From NCBI RefSeq assembly GCF_900638685.1, contig NZ_LR134533.1:1674001-1738000 (forward strand): 64,000 bases of DNA, read 5' to 3'. Positions 47,409 to 56,686 of this stretch are shown piece after piece (positions within the stretch are counted from its first letter, which is position 1; each line of letters begins with the position of its first letter). Position numbers and translations under genes: made by a program. Source of the DNA: Neisseria weaveri (GTDB lineage Bacteria; Pseudomonadota; Gammaproteobacteria; Burkholderiales; Neisseriaceae). The notes beneath the pieces were generated by a model. That model was not told where the DNA came from. It ran no database searches and saw only the letters and a program-made list of their open reading frames with translations.

Positions 47409-47503
47409 ATAGCAAATCAATTTACCGGGGCGGCAGATTCCGGCAATACAGGCAATTGCCCGTGTCGGGCAACTCCGCTTCTGCAATCAAGTTTATTTGC
47501 TAT
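47409..47503. repeat. MITE-like element, copy A
   Basis: Terminal inverted repeats ATAGCAAAT (47409-47417) and ATTTGCTAT (47495-47503) bound 95 bp with an internal hairpin TTGCCCG-TGT-CGGGCAA (47456-47472). The right end GCAATCAAGTTTAT recurs with one mismatch in copy B at 57823. The size and TATAGC ends recall the neisserial Correia elements, but the sequence differs. Confidence 0.55.
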
Positions 47504-47555
47504 GTCCCGCAAAATTTGATTACAAATCCTATTTTTATCTAAGGAAAAATAATAA

Positions 47556-48929
47556 ATGTCTACGCAGTCACAAAACAATACGCCGGCGCTGAGCGTCTTG
47601 GCTTCGCTGTTTTTTATGATGGGTTTCATTACCTGCTTAAATGATGTATTGATTCCCCATTTGAAAGAAGTTTTCCATTTGAGCAACCGCGATTCTATGT
47701 TGGTGCAGGTTGCTTTCTTCTCGGCTTATGCCGTGATGTCGTTTGTGGTCGGTAAAGTGATCGACCGCATCGGCTATAAAAAAACCGTGATTTTAGGTTT
47801 TTTGATTACGGCTTTGGGTGCATTCCTCTTTTATCCCGCTACGGCGATGTTGGGCGATGGTGTTGCTGATAAGTCTCTGTATTACATGGTGTTCCTGCCG
47901 TTGTTTTTCATTATGGCGACAGGCATTGTGTTTTTGCAGGTTTCCGGCAATCCTTACGTTACCCTGTTGGCGCGTCCCGGCAAAGAATCTGCCACGCTGA
48001 CTCTGGTTCAGGCGTTCAATTCTGTGGCAACGGCGATTGCGCCTTCGGTAGGCGGTTTGCTGATTTTGACCGATGCTTCACAATCGTTGACGGCGGCGCA
48101 AAAAGCGCAAACCCTGCAAATGCCGTATTTGGGTTTGACCGGTATTTTGGTATTGCTGGCGGTGGCGGTAGCCATGATTAAACTGCCGGCTGCGGAAAAA
48201 ATTGCCGAACATGTGACCGAAGAAAATAATGACGGCAAAACCAGCGTTTTCCAATACAAACACATGATTTTGGGCGCGTTGGCGATTTTCTTTTACGTGG
48301 GTGCGGAAGTGGCCATCGGCAGCCAATACATTCTGACGATGGAACACATGACGCAAAACCTGCCTGTGGCCAATTATGTGCCTGCCGAGGGCAGCGGCGT
48401 GGTGATGTGGATTTATAATTTCTTCGCCAAATATTATTACTATCTGACCAGCGATATTCATATTACCCATTTGAGCGGTGCGGTATTGCTGAGTCTGTAT
48501 TGGGGCGGAGCGATGGTCGGCCGCTTTATGGGCAGTGCGGTATTGAGCCGTTTTGCGCCGAATAAGGTTTTGCTGTTGAACTCTTTGGTAGCGGTGGCAT
48601 TGTTGCTGTTGGTGGTGTTTGCCGGCGATATGAACAATGCGGCTACGGCAAAATATGCTTTGCTGGCAATCGGTTTGTTTAACTCGATTATGTTCCCGAC
48701 GATTTTCTCGTTGGCAACGCAAGGTTTGGGTAAATTTACTGCCGATGCCTCGGGTATTATCTGTACGGCGATTGTGGGTGGTGCGCTGGTGCCGTTGCTG
48801 CAGGGCGATATTGTGACCCGTACCGGCGATAACTATCTGGTTTCTTATTGGATTCCGGTGTTGTGTTACCTGTATATCGCTTTCTTTGCTTTGAAAGGCT
48901 ACAAAGCGGATGATAAGGTGAAAATTTAA
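47556..48929 (+). CDS. gluP: Glucose/galactose transporter of the FucP/GluP MFS family
   Basis: The 457-residue major facilitator protein has about 12 helices. FFMMGFITCLNDVLIPHLK at the start and VSGNPYVTLLARPGKESATLTLVQAFNS are hallmarks of the GluP/FucP sugar:proton (or sodium) symporters. It follows hexR and glk, so glucose is the likely substrate. A TAAGGA binding site precedes the ATG. A DUS terminator follows. Confidence 0.92.
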   Translation: MSTQSQNNTPALSVLASLFFMMGFITCLNDVLIPHLKEVFHLSNRDSMLVQVAFFSAYAVMSFVVGKVIDRIGYKKTVILGFLITALGAFLFYPATAMLGDGVADKSLYYMVFLPLFFIMATGIVFLQVSGNPYVTLLARPGKESATLTLVQAFNSVATAIAPSVGGLLILTDASQSLTAAQKAQTLQMPYLGLTGILVLLAVAVAMIKLPAAEKIAEHVTEENNDGKTSVFQYKHMILGALAIFFYVGAEVAIGSQYILTMEHMTQNLPVANYVPAEGSGVVMWIYNFFAKYYYYLTSDIHITHLSGAVLLSLYWGGAMVGRFMGSAVLSRFAPNKVLLLNSLVAVALLLLVVFAGDMNNAATAKYALLAIGLFNSIMFPTIFSLATQGLGKFTADASGIICTAIVGGALVPLLQGDIVTRTGDNYLVSYWIPVLCYLYIAFFALKGYKADDKVKI

Positions 48930-48966
48930 TTCTCTTAATCGCGGACAGGGTTTCCGATTGACAAAC

Positions 48967-48996
48967 AGGCCGTCTGAAATTTCAGACGGCCTTTTG
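48967..48996. terminator. DUS-pair terminator after gluP
   Basis: A 26-base perfect palindrome of inverted AG-DUS copies (48967-48992) is followed by TTT. Confidence 0.8.
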
Positions 48997-49164
48997 TTAT
49001 GGACTATATGTCGGTATTTTCTTGCGCTTTAACGGCTAAACGGCTTTGTTAAGTTTTTTAAAAGCGTTAAAATAAGCATTTATATTGAATTCAAATACAG
49101 CAAACAGCCTGATTTGCCGTTATATCTCCGGATGTACCGGTCGGGCATGAAAAAGGATAACAAT

Positions 49165-50538
49165 ATGTTCAGCTCCAAACCGTTGTTGGAAATGTCCCGC
49201 AGCGAAGCCTTGATTTTATCCGTGATCATGGTGGCTGTGATGGGATACAGCATTATTTCTTTGGGGTGGCTGCCCCATATGTCGATTTTGTTTGCCATTG
49301 TGGCTTTATTGGCATACGGCTTGATTCGCGGCTTGAAGTATAAAGATATGCAGGACGGTATGGTCGCTTCGGTCGGTCAGGGTATGGGGGCGATTTATCT
49401 GTTTTTCTTCATCGGTTTGTTGGTCAGCGGTTTGATGATGAGCGGCTCGATTCCGACTTTGATGCATTACGGTTTCGGATTGATTTCGCCTGAATATTTT
49501 TATTTTTCCGCTTTTGCGCTCAGCTCGTTAATCGGTGTGGCCATCGGCAGCAGTTTAACTACGTGTGCGACGGTGGGTGTGGCGTTTATGGGCATGGGCG
49601 AAGCGTTTCATGCCAATTTGGCTATGACGGCGGGTGCGGTGGTTTCCGGTGCGTTTTTCGGCGATAAAATGTCGCCTTTGTCGGATACGACGGCGATTTC
49701 CGCGTCGATTGTCGGTATCGATTTGTTTGACCATATTAAAAATATGGCTTACACCACTGTTCCGGCTTGGCTGTTGACGGCTGTGGCGTTTTTGTGGTTT
49801 TTGCCTGCGGTGAGTGCGGAAAATCTGAATAGTGCGGCGGTGTTCCGCGAACAGCTTTCGGCTTCGGGTTTGGTGCATCCGTATGCTTTGCTGCCGTTCG
49901 TATTGCTAATCGGCTTGGCGTTGAAACGGATGAATGCAATTGTGGCGATTATGGCAACGGTGGCTTTGTCGCTGGTGTTGACTTATTTTCACAGTGTGCC
50001 TACTTTGCCGCAGTTGGGCAGTTGGTTTTACGGTGGCTTTAAGCTGGAAGGTTTCGATAAAATCGGCCGTTTGGTTTCGCGCGGCGGTGTGGAAAGTATG
50101 TTTTTCACTCAAACCATTGTGATTTTGGGTTTGAGTTTGGGCGGATTGCTGTTTGCTTTGGGCATTATTCCGAGCTTGTTGGAAGGCGTGCGCCGTGCTT
50201 TGACCAGTGCGGGCAGGGCAACGGCCAGTGTGGCGGCGGCAGCGGTCGGCGTCAATATTTTGATTGGCGAGCAGTATTTGAGTATTTTGCTGGCAGGTAA
50301 AACGTTCAAACCGGTATACGATAAATTGTCGCTGCATCCGAAAAACCTGTCCCGTACTTTGGAAGATGCCGGTACGGTGATTAATCCGCTGGTGCCGTGG
50401 AGCGTGTGCGGGGCGTTTATCAGCCAGGTTTTGGGTGTTCAGGTTTGGGATTATCTGCCTTATGCGTTTTTCTGTTATCTGTGTTTGATTCTGACAGTGT
50501 TGTTCGGTTGGACGGGTTTGACATTGACGAAAAAATAA
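49165..50538 (+). CDS. nhaC: NhaC-family Na+/H+ antiporter
   Basis: The membrane protein of about 457 residues shows the NhaC-type signatures SSLTTCATVGVAFMGMGEAF, GAVVSGAFFGDKMSPLSDTT and a C-terminal DAGTVINPLVPWSVCGAF. The family exchanges sodium for protons, sometimes coupled to malate and lactate. I chose ATG 49165 because AAAAGGA lies 7 bases upstream; ATG 49147 is possible. It appears monocistronic. Confidence 0.88.
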   Translation: MFSSKPLLEMSRSEALILSVIMVAVMGYSIISLGWLPHMSILFAIVALLAYGLIRGLKYKDMQDGMVASVGQGMGAIYLFFFIGLLVSGLMMSGSIPTLMHYGFGLISPEYFYFSAFALSSLIGVAIGSSLTTCATVGVAFMGMGEAFHANLAMTAGAVVSGAFFGDKMSPLSDTTAISASIVGIDLFDHIKNMAYTTVPAWLLTAVAFLWFLPAVSAENLNSAAVFREQLSASGLVHPYALLPFVLLIGLALKRMNAIVAIMATVALSLVLTYFHSVPTLPQLGSWFYGGFKLEGFDKIGRLVSRGGVESMFFTQTIVILGLSLGGLLFALGIIPSLLEGVRRALTSAGRATASVAAAAVGVNILIGEQYLSILLAGKTFKPVYDKLSLHPKNLSRTLEDAGTVINPLVPWSVCGAFISQVLGVQVWDYLPYAFFCYLCLILTVLFGWTGLTLTKK

Positions 50539-50620
50539 AACTGTTATGTGTGGTAATGCCGTCTGATTCGGATTAGTGCATTGTTGCAGTTTATATTGCT
50601 TTAAGAATCATTTATTAAAT

Positions 50621-50667
50621 AAAAAAGGCCGTCTGAAATTTTCAGACGGCCTTTTTTCAGACGGCCT
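50621..50667. terminator. Triple DUS terminator between nhaC and hemH
   Basis: An 18-bp inverted AG-DUS stem (50621-50638/50640-50657) is followed directly by a third DUS core (50656-50667) in the orientation of the right arm, between convergent genes. Confidence 0.8.
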
Positions 50668-50681
50668 TTGGGAATTGGCTG

Positions 50682-51689
50682 TTACCAGCCTTGCAGGTTT
50701 TTTTGTGCCAATCCGGATAAGGCGTGTATCCATTCTTCGTTGTCGTTTAAGCAGGGGATGTATTGGAAGCGTGTTCCGCCTGCCGCATAGAATTGCTCGC
50801 GGCCTGCGATGGCGATTTCTTCCATGGTTTCCAAGCAGTCGCTGACAAAGCCGGGGCAGAAAATATCCAACTCGGTTTCGCCCTGCATAGGCAGCTTGTC
50901 GAGCAGGGTTTGCGTGCTGGGGCCGATCCATTTGGCCTTGCCGAATTGGCTTTGAAAGGCAACGGTATATTCGTATTCGGACAATCCTAATGCTTCGGCA
51001 AGCAGGCGTCCGGTTGTGAGGCATTCTTTTTGATAGGGGTCGCCTTTGTCGCAACAGGCTTGGGGCACGCCGTGAAAACTGAGCATCAGTTTTTTACTGC
51101 GGCCGTGTTCCGCCCAATAAGCGGAAATGTGTTGGCGCATGGCTTCGATATAGCCGGGATCGTCGTAAAAGCGGGAAACGGTGCGCACGCTGATTTGGTT
51201 GCGCTGCTGTTGCAGTGCTTGGAAAACTTTATCCAAAGCCGCCGCACTGCTGGAGGCAGCATATTGCGGATAAAGAGGAATAACCAAAACTTGGTTTACG
51301 CCTTTGATTTTGAGTTTGTTCAAAGTATCGGCGATTGAGGGTTTGCCGTAAGTCATGGCGTAGGCTACTTCGATATCGGGCAGTTTTTCCGATAACTTTC
51401 CTGCTTGGCGCTGGGTGTAGGTCGTGAGCGGCGAACCGTCTTCAAACCAGATTTTTTCGTATCCGTGCGCACTTTGTTTGGGGCGGAAAGGTAGGATAAA
51501 GCCGCGCAATATCGGTTGCCACAGCCATTTCGGCAGTTCGACCACGCGTTGGTCGGAGAGAAATTCTTTCAGATAGGGGCGGACGGCTTCTGCTGTGGGT
51601 GCTTCAGGTGAACCTAAGTTAATTAGTAAGACAGCGGTTTTATTGGTATGGCCCGTTTGAAACACGGGTTCGGGTTGGAATGGAGACAT
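50682..51689 (-). CDS. hemH: Ferrochelatase
   Basis: HemH inserts ferrous iron into protoporphyrin IX, the final step of heme synthesis. AVLLINLGSPEAP, LMLSFHGVPQ (catalytic His) and the CPGFVSDCLETMEEI segment (conserved Glu) are present; 335 residues. AGGAT precedes the ATG. Confidence 0.96.
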   Translation of the reverse strand: MSPFQPEPVFQTGHTNKTAVLLINLGSPEAPTAEAVRPYLKEFLSDQRVVELPKWLWQPILRGFILPFRPKQSAHGYEKIWFEDGSPLTTYTQRQAGKLSEKLPDIEVAYAMTYGKPSIADTLNKLKIKGVNQVLVIPLYPQYAASSSAAALDKVFQALQQQRNQISVRTVSRFYDDPGYIEAMRQHISAYWAEHGRSKKLMLSFHGVPQACCDKGDPYQKECLTTGRLLAEALGLSEYEYTVAFQSQFGKAKWIGPSTQTLLDKLPMQGETELDIFCPGFVSDCLETMEEIAIAGREQFYAAGGTRFQYIPCLNDNEEWIHALSGLAQKNLQGW

Positions 51690-51890
51690 AACACAATCCT
51701 GATAAACATTAGGTTAAATCTTACGTTATTTCATACGGCCTGCAAACTCTCATTAAGACTTTTAGCGTGAATTTACACCTGTTTCGGAACGGAAGTAAAA
51801 GAAGCGGGACGGCGGCCGGATCGCGGATAAATTCAACCGGCTGCGGTATTTGCTGCCGGGTGGTCGGCGCATGTGATATGGGAAGCATAA

Positions 51891-51919
51891 ACAAGGCCGT
51901 CTGAAAAAAACGGCCTTGT
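51891..51919. terminator. DUS-based terminator of ftsK
   Basis: A 10-bp stem ACAAGGCCGT/ACGGCCTTGT (51891-51900/51910-51919) lies 11 bases beyond the ftsK stop. Confidence 0.65.
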
Positions 51920-51929
51920 TCGGTTGGGA

Positions 51930-54344
51930 TTAGAGATTGTCTTTTTGAGCCAGAATTTTCCGGCTTCCGCCGACATCGGCAGGAGAAACTACGCCGGCTT
52001 GTTCCAACGCTTCCATCAAGTTGGCGGCGCGGTTATAGCCGACTCTTAAATGGCGTTGCAGCGATGAAATCGAGGTTTTGCGCGTATCTAAAACAAAAGC
52101 GACAGCTTGGTCGAACAATTCGTCGCTGTTGCCGTTCGGATTGACGGCGTTGGTTGTTTCCATTGCCGCTTCGCCGCTGAGCAGCCCTTCGATATATCGT
52201 GCCGGTGCTTGGCGCTTGACGTGTGCCACGATTTGATGAACTTCGTCATCGGAAACAAATGCGCCCTGAATACGTGTCGGCTCGGCATTGCCGGGCTGTA
52301 AAAACAGTGAATCGCCGTATTTCAGCAGCTCTTCCGCACCCATTTGGTCGAGAATCGTGCGGCTGTCGATTTTGCTTTGCACGGTAAATGCCATGCGCGT
52401 CGGGATATTGGCTTTGATCAGGCCGGTAATCACATCTACACTGGGGCGTTGGGTAGCGATAATCAGATGGATGCCTGCGGCACGGGCTTTTTGTGCCAGT
52501 CGGGCGATTTGCTGTTCTACCGATTTGCGTTCGGTCATCATCAAATCCGCCAATTCGTCGATTACTACCACGATATAAGGCAGTTTTTCCAGAGGCTCGG
52601 GTGCGTCCGGATTGAGACTGAACGGATTGAGCAGCGGTTTGCCTGCGGCTTGTGCGTCGGCTACTTTTTGATTGAAGCCTTCCAGATTGCGCACACCGGC
52701 ATGGGAAAGCAGGCGGTAGCGTTTTTCCATTTCGGCCACACACCAATTCAAGGCCTGACCGGCTTCGCGCATATCGGTTACCACCGGGCAGAGCAGGTGC
52801 GGAATGCCGTCGTAAATGCTTAACTCCAGCATTTTCGGGTCGATCATGATAAAGCGCACTTCATCGGGTGTGGCTTTAAACAGCAGCGACATAATCATGC
52901 CGTTGACGCCGACGGATTTGCCCGAACCGGTCATACCGGCCACCAGTAAATGCGGCATTTTTGCCAAATCGCCGACCATCGGTACACCGGCAATGTCTTT
53001 GCCGAGTGCCACCGTCAATTTGGATTTGGCGTTGGTGAAGACGGGCGAAGACAGAATTTCGCTCAACATGACGTCTTGACGGCGCTCATTCGGCAGTTCG
53101 ATACCCATAGTATTTTTGCCCGCGATGGTTTCGACGACGCGGACGGCCTGAAGCGACATGGAACGGGCTAAATCTTTAGACAGGTTTACGATGTGGCTGC
53201 CTTTTACGCCTTGCGCGGGTTCGATTTCGAAACGGGTAATCACCGGCCCGGAAGTGGCAGAAACCACTTGTACGCCGATACCGAACTCTGCCAGTTTGGC
53301 TTCAATCCGTTCTGCAGTTTGCTGCAGCTTTTCAGGATTGATGACAGGCGGTTCGCCTTGCGGAAGGCGCAGCAGGCCGACGGCAGGCTTGGTGTATTCG
53401 CCGGCAGGAGGCGGTTCGGCAGCGTTTCCGTTGTCGTCAAACAGAGCGGGTTGGACAGGTGCGGGCGGCGGAGCAATGGATACGGAAACATTTTTACGGT
53501 TGCTTGAGCTGCCCGGCAATTCCGGAGCCGGTTCGGCGGTAATGTTTTTGGCCTCCCTGACCATGCGGCGGGTCGTTTTGGTATCGGGTATGGCGGTGAG
53601 GGCGGTTGTTTCTTTGCGTACGGTTTTACGCCACAACGATTCGATCAGCGAGCCGGTTTTTTCCAACAGATCCAGCCAGGAAACTTGGGTCAGCAACGAT
53701 AAAGCCAGCAGCAGAAACGCCGACATAATCATCAGCGTGCCGGAAGAACCGAGCAGCCACACGAGTTTGGAGCCGATAAACAGACCGATCAGCCCGCCTG
53801 CACCGACCGGCAGGGAATCAATCAGTTCGGATTGGAAATACAGGCTTTCGATAATCGGGCTGCAAATCAGCAAAATCAGTAATGCCACACCGGCAATGGT
53901 GTAGTTGTAAGGTTTGCGTTCTTCGTCTTTGCGGTAGCGGAAGCTCTTAAAAAGCAACACGGCTGCGACGGCAATCAGCCACCAAAAGGAAAAGCCGAAC
54001 AGATAATAGCCGACATCGGCCAGATACGCGCCCAATAAGCCGCCGAGATTCATGGCATCGCCTTCGGCTGCGACGCTGCGCGACCACGCCGGATCGCTCA
54101 TGGTAAAGCTTGCCAAAGACAGGGCGGTATAAACGGTAGCGATTAATCCGAATGCCCATAAGGTATCGTTGATGAGTGCGGCGATATGGGGGGAACGCTG
54201 TTTTTTACGGGCAGGCATGGAAACCGCTTCCAAATTGGTTTTGCGCTGACGCTGCGGTTTTTCTGCGGACGGATTGGTGCCGGATTTTTGTGCGGGCGCG
54301 CCCGCTTTGGCTTTTGTTGCGTTTTTAGGTGGTTTTTTAATCAT
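51930..54344 (-). CDS. ftsK: DNA translocase FtsK
   Basis: FtsK pumps the chromosome terminus through the division septum and activates XerCD recombination. After a basic start there are about five membrane helices (residues 50-210), a short linker, the RecA-like motor (Walker [15 protein letters not shown], Walker [14 protein letters not shown]) and the C-terminal gamma winged helix ([21 protein letters not shown]) that reads polar motifs. At 804 residues the linker is much shorter than in E. coli (1329). No strong binding site precedes the ATG. Confidence 0.96.
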   Translation of the reverse strand: MIKKPPKNATKAKAGAPAQKSGTNPSAEKPQRQRKTNLEAVSMPARKKQRSPHIAALINDTLWAFGLIATVYTALSLASFTMSDPAWSRSVAAEGDAMNLGGLLGAYLADVGYYLFGFSFWWLIAVAAVLLFKSFRYRKDEERKPYNYTIAGVALLILLICSPIIESLYFQSELIDSLPVGAGGLIGLFIGSKLVWLLGSSGTLMIMSAFLLLALSLLTQVSWLDLLEKTGSLIESLWRKTVRKETTALTAIPDTKTTRRMVREAKNITAEPAPELPGSSSNRKNVSVSIAPPPAPVQPALFDDNGNAAEPPPAGEYTKPAVGLLRLPQGEPPVINPEKLQQTAERIEAKLAEFGIGVQVVSATSGPVITRFEIEPAQGVKGSHIVNLSKDLARSMSLQAVRVVETIAGKNTMGIELPNERRQDVMLSEILSSPVFTNAKSKLTVALGKDIAGVPMVGDLAKMPHLLVAGMTGSGKSVGVNGMIMSLLFKATPDEVRFIMIDPKMLELSIYDGIPHLLCPVVTDMREAGQALNWCVAEMEKRYRLLSHAGVRNLEGFNQKVADAQAAGKPLLNPFSLNPDAPEPLEKLPYIVVVIDELADLMMTERKSVEQQIARLAQKARAAGIHLIIATQRPSVDVITGLIKANIPTRMAFTVQSKIDSRTILDQMGAEELLKYGDSLFLQPGNAEPTRIQGAFVSDDEVHQIVAHVKRQAPARYIEGLLSGEAAMETTNAVNPNGNSDELFDQAVAFVLDTRKTSISSLQRHLRVGYNRAANLMEALEQAGVVSPADVGGSRKILAQKDNL

Positions 54345-54440
54345 ATTTGTGCTGTGGTCGGATGGGTTGTCGCAATAGGAAGGCCGACGCTGAAAGCTTG
54401 GCTGTAAACGGGAAAATTATACAATATTCTATCAGGGGAA

Positions 54441-54480
54441 ACCCAAAGGCCGTCTGAAATGTTTCAGACGGCCTTTGGGT
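54441..54480. terminator. DUS-pair hairpin upstream of ftsK
   Basis: A 19-bp perfect stem (54441-54459/54462-54480) extends past the DUS to ACCCAAA/TTTGGGT. Together with the next hairpin it insulates ftsK from the GntR gene. Confidence 0.6.
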
Positions 54481-54577
54481 TTTATGAAAGGTTTAAACGG
54501 GATAGAGGCTGACAGAGTGTTTTTAATGGTTTGGCATCGGCTTTATCTGTTTATGCAGTTTTGATTTGGCTGATGTA

Positions 54578-54608
54578 AAAGGCCGTCTGAAAATTTCAGA
54601 CGGCCTTT
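54578..54608. terminator. DUS-pair terminator of the GntR gene
   Basis: A 15-bp perfect stem (54578-54592/54594-54608) begins 22 bases beyond the regulator's stop on the minus strand. Confidence 0.75.
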
Positions 54609-54630
54609 GTGTTGTTTATCGGGTTTGGGT

Positions 54631-55338
54631 TTATTGTGTTTCGAATTTTTTTTCCAAGCGTACTAAAGTTTCGTTCAAATGTTTGCGCAGCATTTTGCCG
54701 GCGCGATTGCGTTTGCCTTCAACCAGCAAATCCAGAATTTCGCGGTGTTCGTTGTAAGTTCCGGCTCGGCGTGCGGGTTTGTTGTCTAAAACGGCGATAA
54801 CCAATGAAGTTCTGGCGCATAGGGTATTCATGATTTCGGTCAGGACGTTGTTGCCGACCAGGCGTGCCAGTTCTACATGGAAAGCGTTGGAAATGCGGTT
54901 GACGCCGACTTGGTCGCCGCCTGCCAAAGCGGTGTCTTCATGGTCGAGTATGGTGTAGATCGGTTGCAGGCGCTGTTCTAAATCGGGCAACTCGCTGAGC
55001 AATCCGATAATCATTTCTTCCATTGCCATGCGCGTGCTGAGAATGTCGCGTATTTCCTGCAGGTCGGGAACGTGTACGAATGCACCGCGGTTGGGTTGCA
55101 GGTCGACGATTTTATCGTGGGCGAGCAGGGAGAGGGCACTGCGTACGGTGTTGCGCGAGCAAACCATTTGGCGGCACAGGTCGGATTCGGTCAGTTTTTT
55201 CCCCGGTAGTAAAATGTGGTCGGTAATGCCGTCCAGAATGGCGGCATAAACACGAAACAGCTCGGAATCGTGTCTTTCTTCCAAAATCAGCGAGGAAGTT
55301 GCAGGCGCTTGAATATTTTTGTTTTCGTTTTGAATCAT
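54631..55338 (-). CDS. GntR-family regulator, FCD (FadR-type) domain
   Basis: The N-terminal winged helix (DHILLPGKKLTESDLCRQMVCSRNTVRSALSLL, shown in part) and the all-helical FCD domain with metal/ligand residues (RISNAFHVELARL, HREILDLLVEG) place it in the FadR subfamily. It resembles neisserial GdhR, a lactate- or 2-oxoglutarate-responsive regulator of gdhA and lctP, but neither target gene is nearby. Two FCD-type operators lie in its own promoter, which suggests autoregulation. 235 residues. Confidence 0.82.
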   Translation of the reverse strand: MIQNENKNIQAPATSSLILEERHDSELFRVYAAILDGITDHILLPGKKLTESDLCRQMVCSRNTVRSALSLLAHDKIVDLQPNRGAFVHVPDLQEIRDILSTRMAMEEMIIGLLSELPDLEQRLQPIYTILDHEDTALAGGDQVGVNRISNAFHVELARLVGNNVLTEIMNTLCARTSLVIAVLDNKPARRAGTYNEHREILDLLVEGKRNRAGKMLRKHLNETLVRLEKKFETQ

Positions 55339-55397
55339 GCTTTTATCTGCTGTTTGTTGCAGCCTTTTTAAGGTTTTTGTTAATGATTATTAAGAAA

Positions 55398-55441
55398 ATT
55401 GTTGACAATGGTAGCTGCTTAAGGGCAAAATCGTCAACAAT
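55398..55441 (-). promoter_or_regulatory. Paired FCD-type GntR operators and promoter
   Basis: ATTGTTGACAAT (55398-55409) and, inverted, ATCGTCAACAAT (55430-55441) match the TTGTnnACAA pattern of FCD regulators. Their centres are 32 bp apart, about three helical turns. On the minus strand the second site contains TTGACG as a possible -35, and the first abuts the expected -10. Confidence 0.6.
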
Positions 55442-55620
55442 AACAGCCAAGTTATAAAGGCATATATAGAGAGAGAAGCGTATCGTAAAATAAACAGGTA
55501 TATTCGGACGCGTAATGTGGGATGGTCTGGGTATATTGATTTTACGAGTACATGTGGGATTATAAACGACAGTAGTGGTTTTGCCGTTATTTTTCCCGAA
55601 AATAATCACAGGTTTTGTGT

Positions 55621-55660
55621 AAAAAAGGAACGGAACCCTTAAGGGTTCCGTTCCTTTTTT
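55621..55660. terminator. Terminator of osmC, perfect 40-base palindrome
   Basis: AAAAAAGGAACGGAACCCTT (55621-55640) is followed at once by its exact inverse complement. The minus strand ends in a T-run beyond osmC. It does not use a DUS. Confidence 0.85.
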
Positions 55661-55703
55661 CCTTTTGGGGAAAGGCAGATGGCGGTTATCTGCCTGATTG
55701 TTT

Positions 55704-56120
55704 TTATGCTTCGACAACTTCAAAGCTGTGGCTGACCTTGGCTGCTTTGCCCAGCATGATGGAGGCGGAGCAGTATTTTTCCGCCGACATTTGTACGGCT
55801 TTCTCGATGGCGCTTTCTTTCAAGTCGTGGCCGATGACTTTGAAATGGATGTGGATTTCGGTGAAAACGCGCGGAGTATCGTCGGCACGCTTGGCGGTAA
55901 CGGTTGCTTGGCAGTCTTTGATGTTTTGACGTTGTTTTTCGGCAATCATCACGATATCAATGCTGGAGCAGCCGGCAACGCCCAGCAGCAGGAGTTCCAT
56001 CGGGCTGGGACCGCGTTTGGGGTTGCTGTCGGCCGGCATGCCTTCCATGATGACGCTGTGTCCGGTTTCGGTGGTGCCGACGAAGCATGAGCCGTCCAGC
56101 CATTTTGAAGTTATCTGCAT
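55704..56120 (-). CDS. OsmC-family protein
   Basis: OsmC/Ohr proteins are dimeric thiol peroxidases that reduce organic hydroperoxides. Here the 138-residue protein has PSPMELLLLGVAGCSSIDIVMI, with the first conserved Cys, but no clear second catalytic Cys where Ohr has one, placing it in the YhfA-like branch of uncertain function. AAGGA precedes the ATG. It follows rraA by 9 bases and is probably in its operon. Confidence 0.85.
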   Translation of the reverse strand: MQITSKWLDGSCFVGTTETGHSVIMEGMPADSNPKRGPSPMELLLLGVAGCSSIDIVMIAEKQRQNIKDCQATVTAKRADDTPRVFTEIHIHFKVIGHDLKESAIEKAVQMSAEKYCSASIMLGKAAKVSHSFEVVEA

Positions 56121-56129
56121 GTTTTGTCC

Positions 56130-56621
56130 TTATTCGTTAATCAGCGGCTGTTCCGATACCAGAATGCCGTCTGAATCGCTGTATAGATAGTGTCCGGGGG
56201 TAAAGGTGACACCGCCGAAGCTGACGGGAATGTCGACCGAGCCTGCACCGTCTTTGGCGCTTTTGCGCGGATTGGTGCCGAGTGCTTTTACGCCGAAGTC
56301 CATGCCGTTCATGGCTTCGTTATCGCGGATGGCTCCGTAAATGACGGCGCCTGCCCAGCCGTTTTGGGCACCTGCTGCGGCAATCATGTCGCCCATCAGT
56401 GCGCTGTACAGCGAGCCTGAGCCGTCGATAACCACGACTTCGCCGTCGGATGGGGTGTTCATCAGCTGCTTAACCAAGCCGTTGTCGCGCTCGCATTTGA
56501 CGGTGCGGATTTTGCCGCTGAAGCAGCTGCGTTTGCCGAAGCTGCGGAATTGGGTTTCGCAGGAAGGCGTGTCGGGTGCGATGTCGATCAGATCGGCGGT
56601 TGCGAAGTTGTTTTTATCCAT
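56130..56621 (-). CDS. rraA: RraA family protein, ribonuclease activity regulator
   Basis: RraA forms a ring-shaped trimer that binds and inhibits RNase E in E. coli; related proteins are HMG/CHA aldolases. GDMIAAAGAQNGWAGAVIYGAIRDN and GTNPRKS are family signatures, and 163 residues is typical. AAAGGAG precedes the ATG. An exact ATGCCGTCTGAA (AT-dialect DUS) lies at 56164-56175 within the last codons. Confidence 0.9.
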   Translation of the reverse strand: MDKNNFATADLIDIAPDTPSCETQFRSFGKRSCFSGKIRTVKCERDNGLVKQLMNTPSDGEVVVIDGSGSLYSALMGDMIAAAGAQNGWAGAVIYGAIRDNEAMNGMDFGVKALGTNPRKSAKDGAGSVDIPVSFGGVTFTPGHYLYSDSDGILVSEQPLINE

Positions 56622-56649
56622 GTTTTTCTCCTTTGTTTACTTGGTTTTT

Positions 56650-56679
56650 CAGACGGCCTCTTGGGAATGAGGCCGTCTG
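56650..56679. terminator. Inverted DUS between rfaD and rraA
   Basis: CAGACGGCCTC and GAGGCCGTCTG form an 11-bp stem with an 8-base loop. The T-run is on the plus strand, so termination of the minus-strand rfaD may be weak. Confidence 0.45.
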
Positions 56680-56686
56680 TTTTTTA

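Larger units (their letters stand above)
47149..47555. other. hexR-gluP gap with terminator and small inverted-repeat element
   Basis: The 407-base gap holds the hexR terminator, a 95-bp MITE-like element (47409-47503) and the AT-rich leader of the transporter gene. No further gene is seen. Confidence 0.65.
55339..55703. other. Gap between GntR gene and osmC
   Basis: The 365-base gap holds the GntR operators and promoter (near 55398-55441), an AT-rich stretch with no open frame worth calling, and a strong terminator for osmC at 55621-55660. Confidence 0.65.
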
